64,000 nt of DNA, from NCBI GenBank assembly GCA_015057705.1, contig SVDU01000003.1, forward strand, positions 1 through 64,000, written 5' to 3'. Below are positions 23,878 through 32,023 of the stretch, piece by piece. A program made the position numbers and the translations under genes. The notes under the pieces were generated by a model. That model was not told where the DNA came from, did not search any database, and worked only from the letters and a program-made list of their open reading frames with translations. The stretch comes from Paenibacillaceae bacterium (GTDB lineage: Bacteria > Bacillota > Clostridia > Lachnospirales > Lachnospiraceae). Within the stretch, counting starts at the first letter, position 1. Every line of letters begins with the position of its first letter.

Positions 23878-24018
23878 AAAGACTGTGAGACTATCAGAGA
23901 GAATCATGTTTGTAATTATCTTCCCTTTGAGTTATATTCTAGTGGGAACGGATGGAAAATCTCCGTTTACTGAATACGGAACCGGACTGATGAGCCGGAG
24001 GGGGACATATTAACAGTC

Positions 24019-24882
24019 ATGAAGCAGATAGAAAATAAAACACTGAGAACGCTTACGGAGTATGGACTGATTACGTTCAGTATCTGGATTATGGTGGTGG
24101 GGATTTACTTTTTTAAATTTCCCAATAATTTTGCTTTCGGAGGTGTGACCGGGCTTGCGACTGTGATCAGCGCATTAACCCATTGGTCAGCAAGTCAGTT
24201 TACGACGATTGTCAACACGGTACTGCTTGTACTTGGATTTCTGTTTTTGGGAAGAAGTTTTGGTGTTAAGACTGTTTATGCCAGTGTCCTGATGTCGGTT
24301 TTCTTATATATTCTGGAAAAGTTTTGCCCGATTTCCGGACCACTGACAAAAGAACCGCTGCTGGAACTGATTTTTGCCATACTTTTGCCAAGCGTTGGAA
24401 CGGCGATCCTGTTTAATATCGGAGCATCCAGCGGAGGAACCGATATTATCGCCATGATATTAAAACGATATACCAGCTTTAACATCGGGACAGTGTTGTT
24501 GTTAGTGGATGTGACTGGAGTGGTTATTGCTTATTTTGTTTTTGGACCGGAGACAGGACTGTTTTCTTCCCTGGGACTAATGGCAAAATCACTGGTAATT
24601 GACGATGTCATTGAGAATATGAATCTTTGCAAGTGCTTTAGCATCATCTGTGATGATCCGGCTCCCATTTGTGATTATATTATTCATGGGCTCAATCGAA
24701 GCGCTACGGTATATGAAGCCCAGGGGGCTTTCAGCCATCATAAAAAGACGGTGATTCTTACAACGATGAAGCGTTCTCAGGCGCTGAAGCTGAGGAATTA
24801 TATTCGAAATGTGGAACCGTCAGCATTTGTGCTCATTTCTAATTCAAGTGAAATTATTGGCAAGGGATTTCTTGCCAGTTAA
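24019..24882 (+). CDS. YitT family membrane protein
   Basis: Protein of 287 residues with five or six predicted helices in the first 185 residues (GITFSIWIMVVGIYFFKFP-like start, NFAFGGVTGLATVIS, GASSGGTDIIAMIL) and a cytoplasmic C-terminal DUF2179 domain (about 200-285) containing the RSATVYEAQGAFSHHKKTVILTT segment. The family is widespread in Firmicutes and of unknown function, perhaps transport. No canonical ribosome site is evident directly before the ATG; GGAGGGGGAC lies about 20 bases upstream. A terminator follows the gene at once. Confidence 0.87.
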   Translation: MKQIENKTLRTLTEYGLITFSIWIMVVGIYFFKFPNNFAFGGVTGLATVISALTHWSASQFTTIVNTVLLVLGFLFLGRSFGVKTVYASVLMSVFLYILEKFCPISGPLTKEPLLELIFAILLPSVGTAILFNIGASSGGTDIIAMILKRYTSFNIGTVLLLVDVTGVVIAYFVFGPETGLFSSLGLMAKSLVIDDVIENMNLCKCFSIICDDPAPICDYIIHGLNRSATVYEAQGAFSHHKKTVILTTMKRSQALKLRNYIRNVEPSAFVLISNSSEIIGKGFLAS

Positions 24883-24888
24883 AAGATA

Positions 24889-24923
24889 AAAAAAACCGAA
24901 GGACTGATGTCCTTCGGTTTTTT
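24889..24923 (+). terminator. rho-independent terminator of the YitT gene
   Basis: AAAAACCGAAGGAC pairs with GTCCTTCGGTTTTT around a TGAT loop and ends in T residues. Confidence 0.92.
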
Positions 24924-25018
24924 GCATAATAAATGCTGCTTATAATGGTGAAAATAAGTTAAAAATGACGAAAATGCACTTTAACACTTTAAAAACACAT
25001 AAATTTAAAGTAATAAAA

Positions 25019-25047
25019 TTGACGGAGGTTATTTTTTGTAGTATGAT
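25019..25047 (+). promoter_or_regulatory. sigma-A promoter of the ABC importer operon
   Basis: TTGACG (25019-25024), 17 bases, TATGAT (25042-25047), about 50 bases before the lipoprotein gene. The A/T-rich stretch upstream holds ACTTTAA repeats with no clear role. Confidence 0.75.
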
Positions 25048-25098
25048 ACAAATTAAGTTCTTAACAGGACAAGTTTTAGAAGGAAGAGGAGAGAAATT

Positions 25099-26142
25099 AT
25101 GAAAAAGAAAGCGAAAGCATTATCCCTGGCTCTTGCAAGTGTTATGATGTTATCCCTTGCTGGATGTTCCGGTAAGGCGCCGGAAAAAACGGAGACAACG
25201 GCTGGCACAACCGCAGCACAGAGCTCTGAAAAAGCAAGCGAGGCAGCAACCACTGCAGCTGCAAAAACAGCAGATGGAAAACAGTATAAGATCGGAGTTC
25301 TTCAGCTGGTTCAGCATACGGCTCTTGATGCTTCTAATAAAGGATTTATTAAAGCCCTTGATGACGCTGGATTAAACTATACCGTTGATCAGCAGAATGC
25401 TTCCGGTGACCAGCCAACATGCCAGACCATTGCAAGCAAGCTGGTGAATGATGGAGATGATTTAATTCTTGCCATAGCAACTCCGGCAGCTCAGGCTGTA
25501 GCAGGCGCTACCAGTGAGATCCCGGTTCTTATTACCGCTGTAACCGACCCGGCTGCTTCTGACCTGGTTGAAAGCAATGAAGTGCCAGGAGGCAATATTA
25601 CCGGTACCTCAGATCTGACTCCTGTAAAAGAACAGATCTCACTATTAAAGAAGATTCTTCCAGATGCCAAGACAGTCGGTGTCCTTTACTGTACTGCAGA
25701 ATCCAATTCTGAAATCCAGGCAAAGATGGCAAAAGAAGCAATTGAAGCTGCTGGAATGACCGCAGTGGATTATACCGTTTCAAGTTCCAATGAGATTCAG
25801 ACCGTTGTTACCTCCATGGTTGGAAAAGTAGATGCCATTTATGCACCCACAGATAACACCATTGCAGCTGGTATGACTACGGTAGCCATGATTGCCAATG
25901 AAAATAAAATTCCTACAATCTGCGGAGAAGAAGGAATGGTAAAAGCAGGCGGACTGGCAACGTATGGTATTGATTACTATGAGCTTGGTTATTTAACCGG
26001 CAAGCAGGCAGTGAAGATCTTAACTGAGGGTACAGATGTTTCTAAAATGCCTATTGAATACCTTCCCCTTGAGAAGTGCAAACTGTCTGTAAATGAAGAA
26101 ACAGCAAAGACACTGGGAATTGATTTATCCGGTCTTAAATAA
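25099..26142 (+). CDS. ABC transporter substrate-binding lipoprotein (TrpX-like family)
   Basis: Extracellular receptor of 347 residues, anchored by lipid: the signal peptide ends in the lipobox LAGC with the modified Cys at about 23, followed by a Thr/Ala/Glu-rich linker to residue 57. The ABC_sub_bind fold follows (KIGVLQLVQHTALDASNKGF, LILAIATPAAQAVAG, YGIDYYELGYLTGKQAV). Relatives have been linked to tryptophan/tyrosine or other small-molecule uptake; the ligand is not evident here. GGAAGAGG precedes the start. The permease and ATPase follow, separated by an intercistronic region with two strong hairpins. Confidence 0.88.
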   Translation: MKKKAKALSLALASVMMLSLAGCSGKAPEKTETTAGTTAAQSSEKASEAATTAAAKTADGKQYKIGVLQLVQHTALDASNKGFIKALDDAGLNYTVDQQNASGDQPTCQTIASKLVNDGDDLILAIATPAAQAVAGATSEIPVLITAVTDPAASDLVESNEVPGGNITGTSDLTPVKEQISLLKKILPDAKTVGVLYCTAESNSEIQAKMAKEAIEAAGMTAVDYTVSSSNEIQTVVTSMVGKVDAIYAPTDNTIAAGMTTVAMIANENKIPTICGEEGMVKAGGLATYGIDYYELGYLTGKQAVKILTEGTDVSKMPIEYLPLEKCKLSVNEETAKTLGIDLSGLK

Positions 26143-26165
26143 GAATAACAGATGGAAGAATTGAG

Positions 26166-26246
26166 CAGGCGGTCTGGAAAACGACCGCCTGTAATCCATA
26201 GATGCTTTACATAAAAGATGAATCAGACATTTTTTATGTAAGGCAT
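26166..26246 (+). other. two intercistronic stem-loops in the ABC importer operon
   Basis: Hairpin 1 is 26166-26191: CAGGCGGTC with GACCGCCTG, eight-base loop, no U-run. Hairpin 2 is 26202-26246: ATGCTTTACATAAAA with TTTTATGTAAGGCAT, one mismatch. They lie between the receptor and permease genes and probably protect the receptor mRNA or reduce read-through, so that the receptor is made in excess. Confidence 0.6.
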
Positions 26247-26284
26247 TTATGCCTGTAAAAAGAAAATATGCGGAGGAATAATAG

Positions 26285-27199
26285 ATGAGTGGTTTACTGG
26301 TATCCCTTCAGGACGCGGTAGTTCAGGGAGTTTTATGGGGGATTATGGTATTAGGAGTTTATATTACTTATAAGTTGCTTGATATTGCAGATTTGACGGT
26401 GGACGGAAGCTTTGCATTAGGCGGCTGTGTCTGCGCCGTAATGATACTTAACTTTCATGTAGATCCCTGGATTGCCCTGGCAGTGGCGGCGATTGCAGGA
26501 ATGATGGCTGGTGCAGTAACAGGATTGTTACATACAATCTTTGAAATTCCTGCTATTTTGGCTGGAATATTAACCCAGATCGGATTATGGTCCATTAATC
26601 TTCGGATCATGGGAGGGAAGAGTAATGTTCCCCTTTTAAAAACGGATACAATTATGTCTAAATTTATTGATATTACCGGACTGAATAAACAGATTGCTTC
26701 TCTTGTAATCGGCATTGGAATCGCAGTGATCATGATTGCGCTTCTTTACTGGTTTTTTGGAACGGAAATCGGCAGCGCCATGCGTGCCACCGGAAACAAC
26801 GAATCCATGATCCGTGCCCAGGGCGTTAATACCAACTGGACCAAGCTTCTGGCTCTTGTTATCAGCAATGGGTTGGTGGGAATTTCAGGCGGACTGGTCT
26901 GCCAGAGTCAGAAATATGCAGATATCGGTATGGGTACCGGAGCTATTGTTATCGGTCTTGCTGCCATTGTTATTGGTGAAGTACTGATGGGAAGGCTTCG
27001 TTCCTTTGGAAGCAAGCTGACCTCAGCAGTGGTTGGTTCTGTGATTTATTTTGTAATCCGTGCTGTGGTATTAAGAATGGGTATGAATGCCAACGATATG
27101 AAACTGTTGTCAGCAGCGATTGTTGCAGTGGCTCTTTGCGTGCCTGTTGTGGTGAGAAAGCTTCGCTTAAAGAAATCTTACACAGAAGGAGGAGAATAA
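26285..27199 (+). CDS. ABC transporter permease (TrpY-like family)
   Basis: Membrane protein of 304 residues with eight or nine hydrophobic segments, of the branched-chain-type (BPD_transp_2) permease family. Typical segments are LLDIADLTVDGSFALGG near 37-53, GTEIGSAMRATGNNESMIRAQGVN near 158-181 (the cytoplasmic coupling loop), and SQKYADIGMGTGAIVIGLAAIVIGE. CGGAGG precedes the start. It lies between the receptor and the ATPase of the same importer, with two bases between its stop and the ATPase start. Confidence 0.88.
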   Translation: MSGLLVSLQDAVVQGVLWGIMVLGVYITYKLLDIADLTVDGSFALGGCVCAVMILNFHVDPWIALAVAAIAGMMAGAVTGLLHTIFEIPAILAGILTQIGLWSINLRIMGGKSNVPLLKTDTIMSKFIDITGLNKQIASLVIGIGIAVIMIALLYWFFGTEIGSAMRATGNNESMIRAQGVNTNWTKLLALVISNGLVGISGGLVCQSQKYADIGMGTGAIVIGLAAIVIGEVLMGRLRSFGSKLTSAVVGSVIYFVIRAVVLRMGMNANDMKLLSAAIVAVALCVPVVVRKLRLKKSYTEGGE

Positions 27200-27201
27200 T
27201 C

Positions 27202-27999
27202 ATGCTTGACATTAAGAATGTAAGAAAGACCTTTAATAAGAATACAATAAATGAAAAAAAAGCGCTGAATGGCATTAACCTCCATCTGAATGAGGGGGAT
27301 TTTGTCACTGTCATCGGCGGTAACGGAGCTGGAAAGTCCACCATGTTAAACATGGTTGCCGGCGTATATCCCATTGACTCCGGAAAGATTGAAATTGACG
27401 GAATTAACATATCCAGATATCCGGAATATAAAAGAGCGCAGTATATCGGCAGAGTCTTTCAGGACCCTATGATGGGAACTGCTGCCGGCATGGAGATTCA
27501 GGAGAATATGGCACTTGCTTACAGAAGAGGGAAGACAAGGGGCTTATCATGGGGAATTAAATCTGAGGAAAAGACATTTTATTATGAAGCGATTCAAAAG
27601 CTTGGGCTTGGACTTCAGGACCGCATGACCAATAAGGTGGGACTTTTATCGGGAGGTCAGAGACAGGCGCTTACACTTTTAATGGCGACCCTTCAAAAAC
27701 CAAAGCTACTGCTGTTAGACGAGCATACGGCTGCACTGGATCCCAAGACAGCAAGAAAAGTTCTTGATATTACCCAGGAGATTGTAATGGAACAGAATCT
27801 TACTACACTCATGATTACCCATAATATGAAGGACGCCATTTCCATTGGCAACCGGCTGATTATGATGCATGAAGGCCGTATCATCTATGACGTTTCCGGA
27901 GAGGAAAAGAAAAAACTGGAAGTGGAAGATCTGCTGAAAAAATTTGAAGAAGCCAGCGGAGAGGAATTTTCCAATGACCGTATGATTCTGGCAAAATAA
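27202..27999 (+). CDS. ABC transporter ATP-binding protein (TrpZ-like family)
   Basis: Energising subunit of 265 residues. Walker A GGNGAGKST is near residues 39-47, the Q-loop VFQDPMMG near 90-97, signature LLSGGQRQALTLLMA near 149-163, Walker B LLLLDEHTAALDP near 169-181, and the switch His in ITHNM. ATG 27202 has AGGAGGAG before it and follows the permease stop closely; the longer frame upstream lies within the permease gene. Third and last gene of the importer operon, which ends in a strong terminator. Confidence 0.92.
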   Translation: MLDIKNVRKTFNKNTINEKKALNGINLHLNEGDFVTVIGGNGAGKSTMLNMVAGVYPIDSGKIEIDGINISRYPEYKRAQYIGRVFQDPMMGTAAGMEIQENMALAYRRGKTRGLSWGIKSEEKTFYYEAIQKLGLGLQDRMTNKVGLLSGGQRQALTLLMATLQKPKLLLLDEHTAALDPKTARKVLDITQEIVMEQNLTTLMITHNMKDAISIGNRLIMMHEGRIIYDVSGEEKKKLEVEDLLKKFEEASGEEFSNDRMILAK

Positions 28000-28006
28000 A
28001 ATGAAT

Positions 28007-28048
28007 AACAGGACTTAAGGGGAACGAAATCCCCTGGTCCTGTTTTTT
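28007..28048 (+). terminator. terminator of the ABC importer operon
   Basis: AACAGGAC and GGGGA pair with TCCCC and GGTCCTGTT, interrupted by a small internal loop, followed by five T residues. Confidence 0.9.
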
Positions 28049-28090
28049 AATTGGTTTGTAACACAATCTTAATAATTTTTTGAAACTCTG

Positions 28091-28122
28091 TTGTCGCAAA
28101 ATGTAATAAATTGTGATATACT
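28091..28122 (+). promoter_or_regulatory. extended -10 promoter of the cell-wall hydrolase gene
   Basis: TGATATACT (28114-28122) is an extended -10 (TG-n-TATACT). The nearest -35-like hexamer, TTGTCG at 28091-28096, is 20 bases away, longer than usual. Confidence 0.45.
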
Positions 28123-28190
28123 GTAGCAGATAAGCTCATAATCTGAATCGGTAAACCGATGAATATATGAGGATGGAGAGAGAATACAGA

Positions 28191-29783
28191 ATGGAAAATA
28201 ACAACGAGAAAAAAGACTACATAATCCGTTTGGATAAAGCCAAAAAAAACCGTAATAAGAATGATTATAAAAAGATTTTAATACTCGCAGGTTCTGCAAT
28301 TCTTCTGGTGTCTGTTGCAGGTGCAGCGGGAATTACTGCAAGCAGGCAAAAGGGTGCAAAACCGGCATCAGCCACAGGTTCGGAAGCACTTGCAGTTGAA
28401 ACAAAGGCTGCAGATGATACAGCGGAAAAGGAATCACAAAAGAGCGCAGAGGAAGCAAAAGAGAAGGAAGATGTTATTAATTCTTATAAGAATCTGGGTA
28501 TCGTCCAGGTAAGCGGATATTTAAACGTCCGAAAAGAACCGGGGACAGAGGCAGATGTAATTGGAAAGCTGCAGGGAGACAGTGCCTGTGATATTTTAGA
28601 GGATACCAAGCAGGGCTGGTACCGGATCTCCTCCGGCGGAATTGAAGGTTATATTACTTCTGAGTTTGTAATTACCGGAGAAGAAGCTAAGAAAAAGGCA
28701 CAAGATCTGGTGAAATTAAGAGCAGTGGTTCAGACTGACAATTTAAATATCAGAAAAGATCCGTCTAAGGACTCCGATGTAGTAGGACAGGCACTGACCG
28801 ATGAACGGTATGAAGTAGTGGGTCAGACCGATGGCTGGGTGCAGATTCCCACTGGATATTTGTCCTCCGACTATGTAAAACTGGAATATTCAATGAATGA
28901 AGCCAGGAAGCTGGATTTAAAGGCCATGGTCTTTAACTTTTATAAAAATATTGGTATCTCCGATGTGGATAATTACTTAAATGTCAGGGAAGAGCCCAGT
29001 GAGAACGGAAAGATCATTGCCAAGATGCCAAGTAAGGCAGCCGGCAATATTCTGGAGACAACCAGTGATGGCTGGTATAAGATCCAGTCTGGAAAAGTAA
29101 CCGGTTATGTGAAGTCAGATTTTATTCTCACCGGTCAGGCAGCAAAGGATGAGGCCATGCAGGTGGCTGAACTGATGGCAGTGGTGAATACTGACATGCT
29201 CAATGCCAGAACAGAACCATCTACCGATGCCAAGATCTGGACACAGATTTCCAACAATGAGAAATATCCTGTATTAAAGCAGATAGATGGCTGGATTGAA
29301 ATTGAGCTGGAAGAAAACAGCAGTGCTTTTGTATCTACCGATTACGTTGATGTACGATATGCGCTGCCGGAAGCAATCAAATTCTCACCACTGGAAGAGA
29401 AAGCCAATGCCCAGTCTTCCTTAAGAACCCAGATCGTTAATTATGCCCTTCAGTTTTTAGGCAACCCCTATGTATGGGGAGGCACAAGCCTGACCAAAGG
29501 AGCGGACTGTTCTGGATTTACCATGTCCATCTATTCGAAATTCGGCGTAGGTCTTCCTCATTATTCCGGATCCCAGGCAGGTATGGGAAAAGCGGTTAAA
29601 TCAGGAGAGATGAAGCCTGGCGATCTGCTCTTTTATTCCAGCAGCGGCGGAAAGATTAATCATGTTGCCATGTATATTGGTAACGGACAGATTGTTCATG
29701 CTGCCAGCAGGAGAAGTGGAATAAAGATTTCCACATGGAATTACCGTACTCCTGTGAAGATAAGAAATATGGTGGGAGATTAA
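28191..29783 (+). CDS. SH3-domain NlpC/P60 (C40) peptidoglycan hydrolase
   Basis: Secreted or membrane-anchored endopeptidase of 530 residues. A basic start leads to a TM or signal anchor (about 24-44), an Ala/Glu/Lys linker, then four bacterial SH3-like domains arranged as two pairs (YLNVRKEP, NLNIRKDP, YLNVREEP, MLNARTEP mark each). The C-terminal NlpC/P60 domain (about 410-530) has Cys in GADCSGF, His in INHVAMYIGN and His in IVHAASRRSG. It should cut the D-Glu-DAP bond of wall stem peptides. ATG 28191 has GGAGAG upstream; an in-frame ATG 24 bases earlier is possible but lacks a site. A terminator follows. Confidence 0.9.
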   Translation: MENNNEKKDYIIRLDKAKKNRNKNDYKKILILAGSAILLVSVAGAAGITASRQKGAKPASATGSEALAVETKAADDTAEKESQKSAEEAKEKEDVINSYKNLGIVQVSGYLNVRKEPGTEADVIGKLQGDSACDILEDTKQGWYRISSGGIEGYITSEFVITGEEAKKKAQDLVKLRAVVQTDNLNIRKDPSKDSDVVGQALTDERYEVVGQTDGWVQIPTGYLSSDYVKLEYSMNEARKLDLKAMVFNFYKNIGISDVDNYLNVREEPSENGKIIAKMPSKAAGNILETTSDGWYKIQSGKVTGYVKSDFILTGQAAKDEAMQVAELMAVVNTDMLNARTEPSTDAKIWTQISNNEKYPVLKQIDGWIEIELEENSSAFVSTDYVDVRYALPEAIKFSPLEEKANAQSSLRTQIVNYALQFLGNPYVWGGTSLTKGADCSGFTMSIYSKFGVGLPHYSGSQAGMGKAVKSGEMKPGDLLFYSSSGGKINHVAMYIGNGQIVHAASRRSGIKISTWNYRTPVKIRNMVGD

Positions 29784-29787
29784 TAGA

Positions 29788-29824
29788 ACCCCGGAACGAA
29801 TTTAAGTTCGTTCCGGGTTTTTTT
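29788..29824 (+). terminator. rho-independent terminator of the C40 peptidase gene
   Basis: CCCGGAACGAA pairs perfectly with TTCGTTCCGGG around TTTAAG and runs into seven T residues. Confidence 0.94.
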
Positions 29825-29838
29825 GCGTCTTTTTCGGG

Positions 29839-29867
29839 TTTACAAATATTTTCCAATCAATTATAAT
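29839..29867 (+). promoter_or_regulatory. intact promoter upstream of a pseudogene
   Basis: TTTACA (29839-29844), 17 bases, TATAAT (29862-29867), then a TAGGAGGAA ribosome site at 29901-29909. All expression signals survive although the gene they serve is broken. Confidence 0.7.
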
Positions 29868-29914
29868 CAGGATAGCGTAATGTTTTTTAAAATATAACGG
29901 TAGGAGGAATTGAT

Positions 29915-30067
29915 TTGAAGACAGGTGCTGTTATTACCGCAGCAGGCAATAATCATTCTGCCAATGGATTTAGCCCGTTGCTGCCAATTGGTCATACTAC
30001 AGTGATCAGAAAGATCATAGTGACATTAAAGCAGTGAGGTGTTGATCCCATTGTGGTGATTACTGGC
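29915..30067 (+). pseudogene. remnant of a MobA-like NTP transferase
   Basis: Translation from TTG 29915 gives LKTGAVITAAG, then FSPLLPIGHTTVIRKII, like the nucleotide-binding start of MobA-type NTP transferases, though the usual SxRMG loop reads NHSANG. TGA at 30035-30037 stops the frame at codon 41; the same frame then continues with GVDPIVVITG, the expected next segment, and then loses similarity. So one nonsense change and one large deletion are both visible. A good promoter and ribosome site precede it. It probably gives at most a 40-residue peptide. Confidence 0.65.
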
Positions 30068-30084
30068 ACAGCTTCATCAGTAAT

Positions 30085-30252
30085 CCTCCTTCCGTCAACC
30101 GAATAATCGGTATTCTCTGGCTGGGCAATCTGGTTTATCCGGAGCAGTATCAGGAAGATATAAAGGCTGACATAAAAGGATTTTATGAACTTTTTTATCA
30201 TGTACAGCTTACCGATGCCCAGGCAGAGGAGATTGTAATAGCAGGAAATTAA
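30085..30252 (+). pseudogene. C-terminal remnant of an ABC substrate-binding protein
   Basis: The frame ending at TAA 30250-30252 reads PSVNRIIGILWLGNLVYPEQ and ends with FYELFYHVQLTDAQAEEI, matching the C-terminal lobe of iron-complex-type (FecB-like) substrate-binding proteins. There is no start codon or N-terminal part. It lies about 18 bases after the NTP-transferase remnant in another frame, so a deletion has joined two genes. Its end overlaps the stop of the convergent aldo/keto reductase by four bases. Confidence 0.6.
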
Positions 30253-31226
30253 TTTAAAAGCTGGTCAATTTCTATCATTTGTTCCCGGGTGAGCGCGCCA
30301 AGTTCCATTGCTTTGGCATTTTCCATTATCTGTTTTGGTGTTTTAAAACCAGGGATTGGAATGGTCGCGTTACTTTTTGCCCAGATCCATGCGAGAGACC
30401 CCTGTACCAGGGTTCTTCCGTTACTGGTAAGAATTTCCCGTACTGCATTTAGTTTTTCTAAAACTTCTGGTGCAGGCCTTCCGTTTTTAAAAATTCCTTC
30501 GGTCCAGGAATGGCCTGCACCTCTTACATCATCAGAGGTGAGGACAGAATCATGATTGAATTTTCCACTTAAAAAGCCCATGGCAAGAGGACTTCGGTTA
30601 ATACTTGCAAGATTTCTTTCTTCGCAAAGCCGGAGCATTTCAGGGGAATCCTGGAGGATATTTAACTGATGCTGAATGGCAGAACAATTTAAGTTTTCTG
30701 AAAAAAGCCTTGCTCCATTTACTAAATCAGTACTCCAGCCGTACGTTCTGATTTTTCCTTTCTCTACCATACGTTCCAGGGTCTCTGCGACACAGTCCAT
30801 CTCTGACAATCCGATTTCCCAGACATGAAGCTGATACAAATCAATAATATCTGTTTTTAAACGCCTCATGGAGGCTTCACAGGCTCTTTCAATATATCCG
30901 GGAGCCACATTATAACCTTTCAGCGTTCGGGTGGCTTCATTTCCCATATAGCCAAATTTTGTGGCAAGAACCACCTGATTTCTTCTTTCTTCCAAAGCCT
31001 TTCCAATTAAAGTTTCACTGTGACCGATCCCATATGCATCCGATGTATCAATAAAATTGATACCAAGATCCAGGGCAGTCTGAATGGCCTTTATGGATGT
31101 TTCGTCGTCTGTCTGCCCATAGCCGTCAATTTTCTCATCCATGTAAAACTGACCTCCGATTGCCCAGCTGCCAATTCCCATGGGACTTACCTTAATACCT
31201 GATCTTCCTAAAAATCTGCTTTCCAT
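30249..31226 (-). CDS. aldo/keto reductase
   Basis: NADPH-dependent oxidoreductase of 325 residues with a TIM-barrel fold. Catalytic residues lie in INFIDTSDAYGIGHSE (Asp and Tyr), VVLATKFGY (Lys) and DLYQLHVWE (His). The C-terminal IPIPGFKTPKQIMENA binds the cofactor phosphate. It resembles the family of general stress or sugar aldehyde reductases (YhdN/IolS type); substrate unknown. AAAGGAGG precedes the start. A TetR-type regulator gene is upstream on the same strand, and matching operator sequences stand before both, which points to TetR control. Confidence 0.9.
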   Translation of the reverse strand: MESRFLGRSGIKVSPMGIGSWAIGGQFYMDEKIDGYGQTDDETSIKAIQTALDLGINFIDTSDAYGIGHSETLIGKALEERRNQVVLATKFGYMGNEATRTLKGYNVAPGYIERACEASMRRLKTDIIDLYQLHVWEIGLSEMDCVAETLERMVEKGKIRTYGWSTDLVNGARLFSENLNCSAIQHQLNILQDSPEMLRLCEERNLASINRSPLAMGFLSGKFNHDSVLTSDDVRGAGHSWTEGIFKNGRPAPEVLEKLNAVREILTSNGRTLVQGSLAWIWAKSNATIPIPGFKTPKQIMENAKAMELGALTREQMIEIDQLLN

Positions 31227-31247
31227 TGAATTGCCTCCTTTTTAATA

Positions 31248-31264
31248 TACCAAATGGTTGGTAG
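31248..31264 (-). promoter_or_regulatory. TetR operator before the aldo/keto reductase
   Basis: TACCAAATGGTTGGTA (31248-31263) has arms TACCAA and TTGGTA around four bases. The GGTTGGTAG at 31256-31264 recurs exactly at 31916-31924 before the TetR gene. A -10-like TATATT on the minus strand overlaps the operator end. Confidence 0.6.
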
Positions 31265-31291
31265 GTTGCATGATAAAAATAAAGGGGTTAT

Positions 31292-31882
31292 TCACCCTTT
31301 TATTCCATTCCAAAACACATCAAAGCATAAATCCATTTGACGAAGTCCCTGTTCTAAGTTCATTAAACCAGTGGACAATGTGATACAGGTGACCAGATAG
31401 TAAAAAGTGGTTGCCATATCAGCTGGATTCAGAGGCTGAAGTTCTCCGTTTTCAATGCCTTTTTCCATAACAGAAGTCAATTCAGCAGTAAAAACATCAT
31501 AACTGTCCTGAGTAAAATGAATAATTTCCTCTTTCATCTGTTCCGGAGGGTAGTAATAAACCATGTTCCAGAAATCCATCTCTGTATTACCCCAGTGGTA
31601 TTCCAGATAGTCTTTATAAAGAGAGGACAGAAGCTGCCTGGAAGGCAGATCCTGATATTTGCGAAAAATGCTGGTTAAATAAGCATAATGTTTTTTTACA
31701 ATGATATCAAAAAGTTCCCGAAACAGCTGTTCCTTACTTTTAAAATAAAAATAGAGAGAAGCCTTATTGATTCCTACTTTGGATGCGATTTTTTCCATAC
31801 GGGCGCCTTCAAAGCCATGAAGAGAAAACTCCTCTAATGCCGCCTGCATAATCCGTTCTTTTGTGTCTGCTCCCTGACCCAT
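31292..31882 (-). CDS. TetR/AcrR family transcriptional regulator
   Basis: Repressor of 196 residues. The N-terminal helix-turn-helix is clear (RIMQAALEEFSLHGFEGARM, IASKVGINKASLYFYFKSKE, residues about 10-52). The C-terminal helical part (about 60-196) resembles no ligand family I can name. A strong promoter (TTGACA-17-TATATT, minus strand, 31957-31929) precedes it, with an operator just downstream of the -10, so it probably represses itself. The shared operator motif before the aldo/keto reductase suggests that gene as its target. Confidence 0.9.
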   Translation of the reverse strand: MGQGADTKERIMQAALEEFSLHGFEGARMEKIASKVGINKASLYFYFKSKEQLFRELFDIIVKKHYAYLTSIFRKYQDLPSRQLLSSLYKDYLEYHWGNTEMDFWNMVYYYPPEQMKEEIIHFTQDSYDVFTAELTSVMEKGIENGELQPLNPADMATTFYYLVTCITLSTGLMNLEQGLRQMDLCFDVFWNGIKG

Positions 31883-31904
31883 GGTTCACATTCCCTTCTA
31901 AGTA

Positions 31905-31957
31905 ACTAAACTAACGGTTGGTAGATAAAATATAACACAACAATCTCATACTGTCAA
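31905..31957 (-). promoter_or_regulatory. promoter and operator of the TetR gene
   Basis: Minus strand: TTGACA (31957-31952), 17 bases, TATATT (31934-31929). The operator-like CTAACGGTTGGTAG (31911-31924), with partial dyad symmetry, lies directly after the -10 and shares GGTTGGTAG with the site before the aldo/keto reductase. Confidence 0.7.
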
Positions 31958-31974
31958 TAGCCATAATAATGCAA

Positions 31975-32016
31975 GGCCGCTGCTTGCAGGAAAAAACAAT
32001 CCTGCAAACAGCGGCC
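31975..32016 (-). terminator. terminator hairpin of the citrate synthase / aconitase operon
   Basis: GGCCGCTG and TTGCAGGA pair with TCCTGCAA and CAGCGGCC (one unpaired base each side). The stem is very strong, but on the minus strand only a weak A/T-rich tail follows. Confidence 0.7.
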
Positions 32017-32023
32017 CTGTAAA

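Noticed and set aside
23878-24018. Small open frame between galT and the YitT gene (from about 23906)
   Set aside because: No ribosome site and no recognisable product; the interval has nothing clearly functional.
30035-30037. TGA in the NTP-transferase remnant as a selenocysteine codon
   Set aside because: No SECIS-like hairpin was recognised just after it, related proteins have a small residue there, and the frame is broken again 30 bases later.
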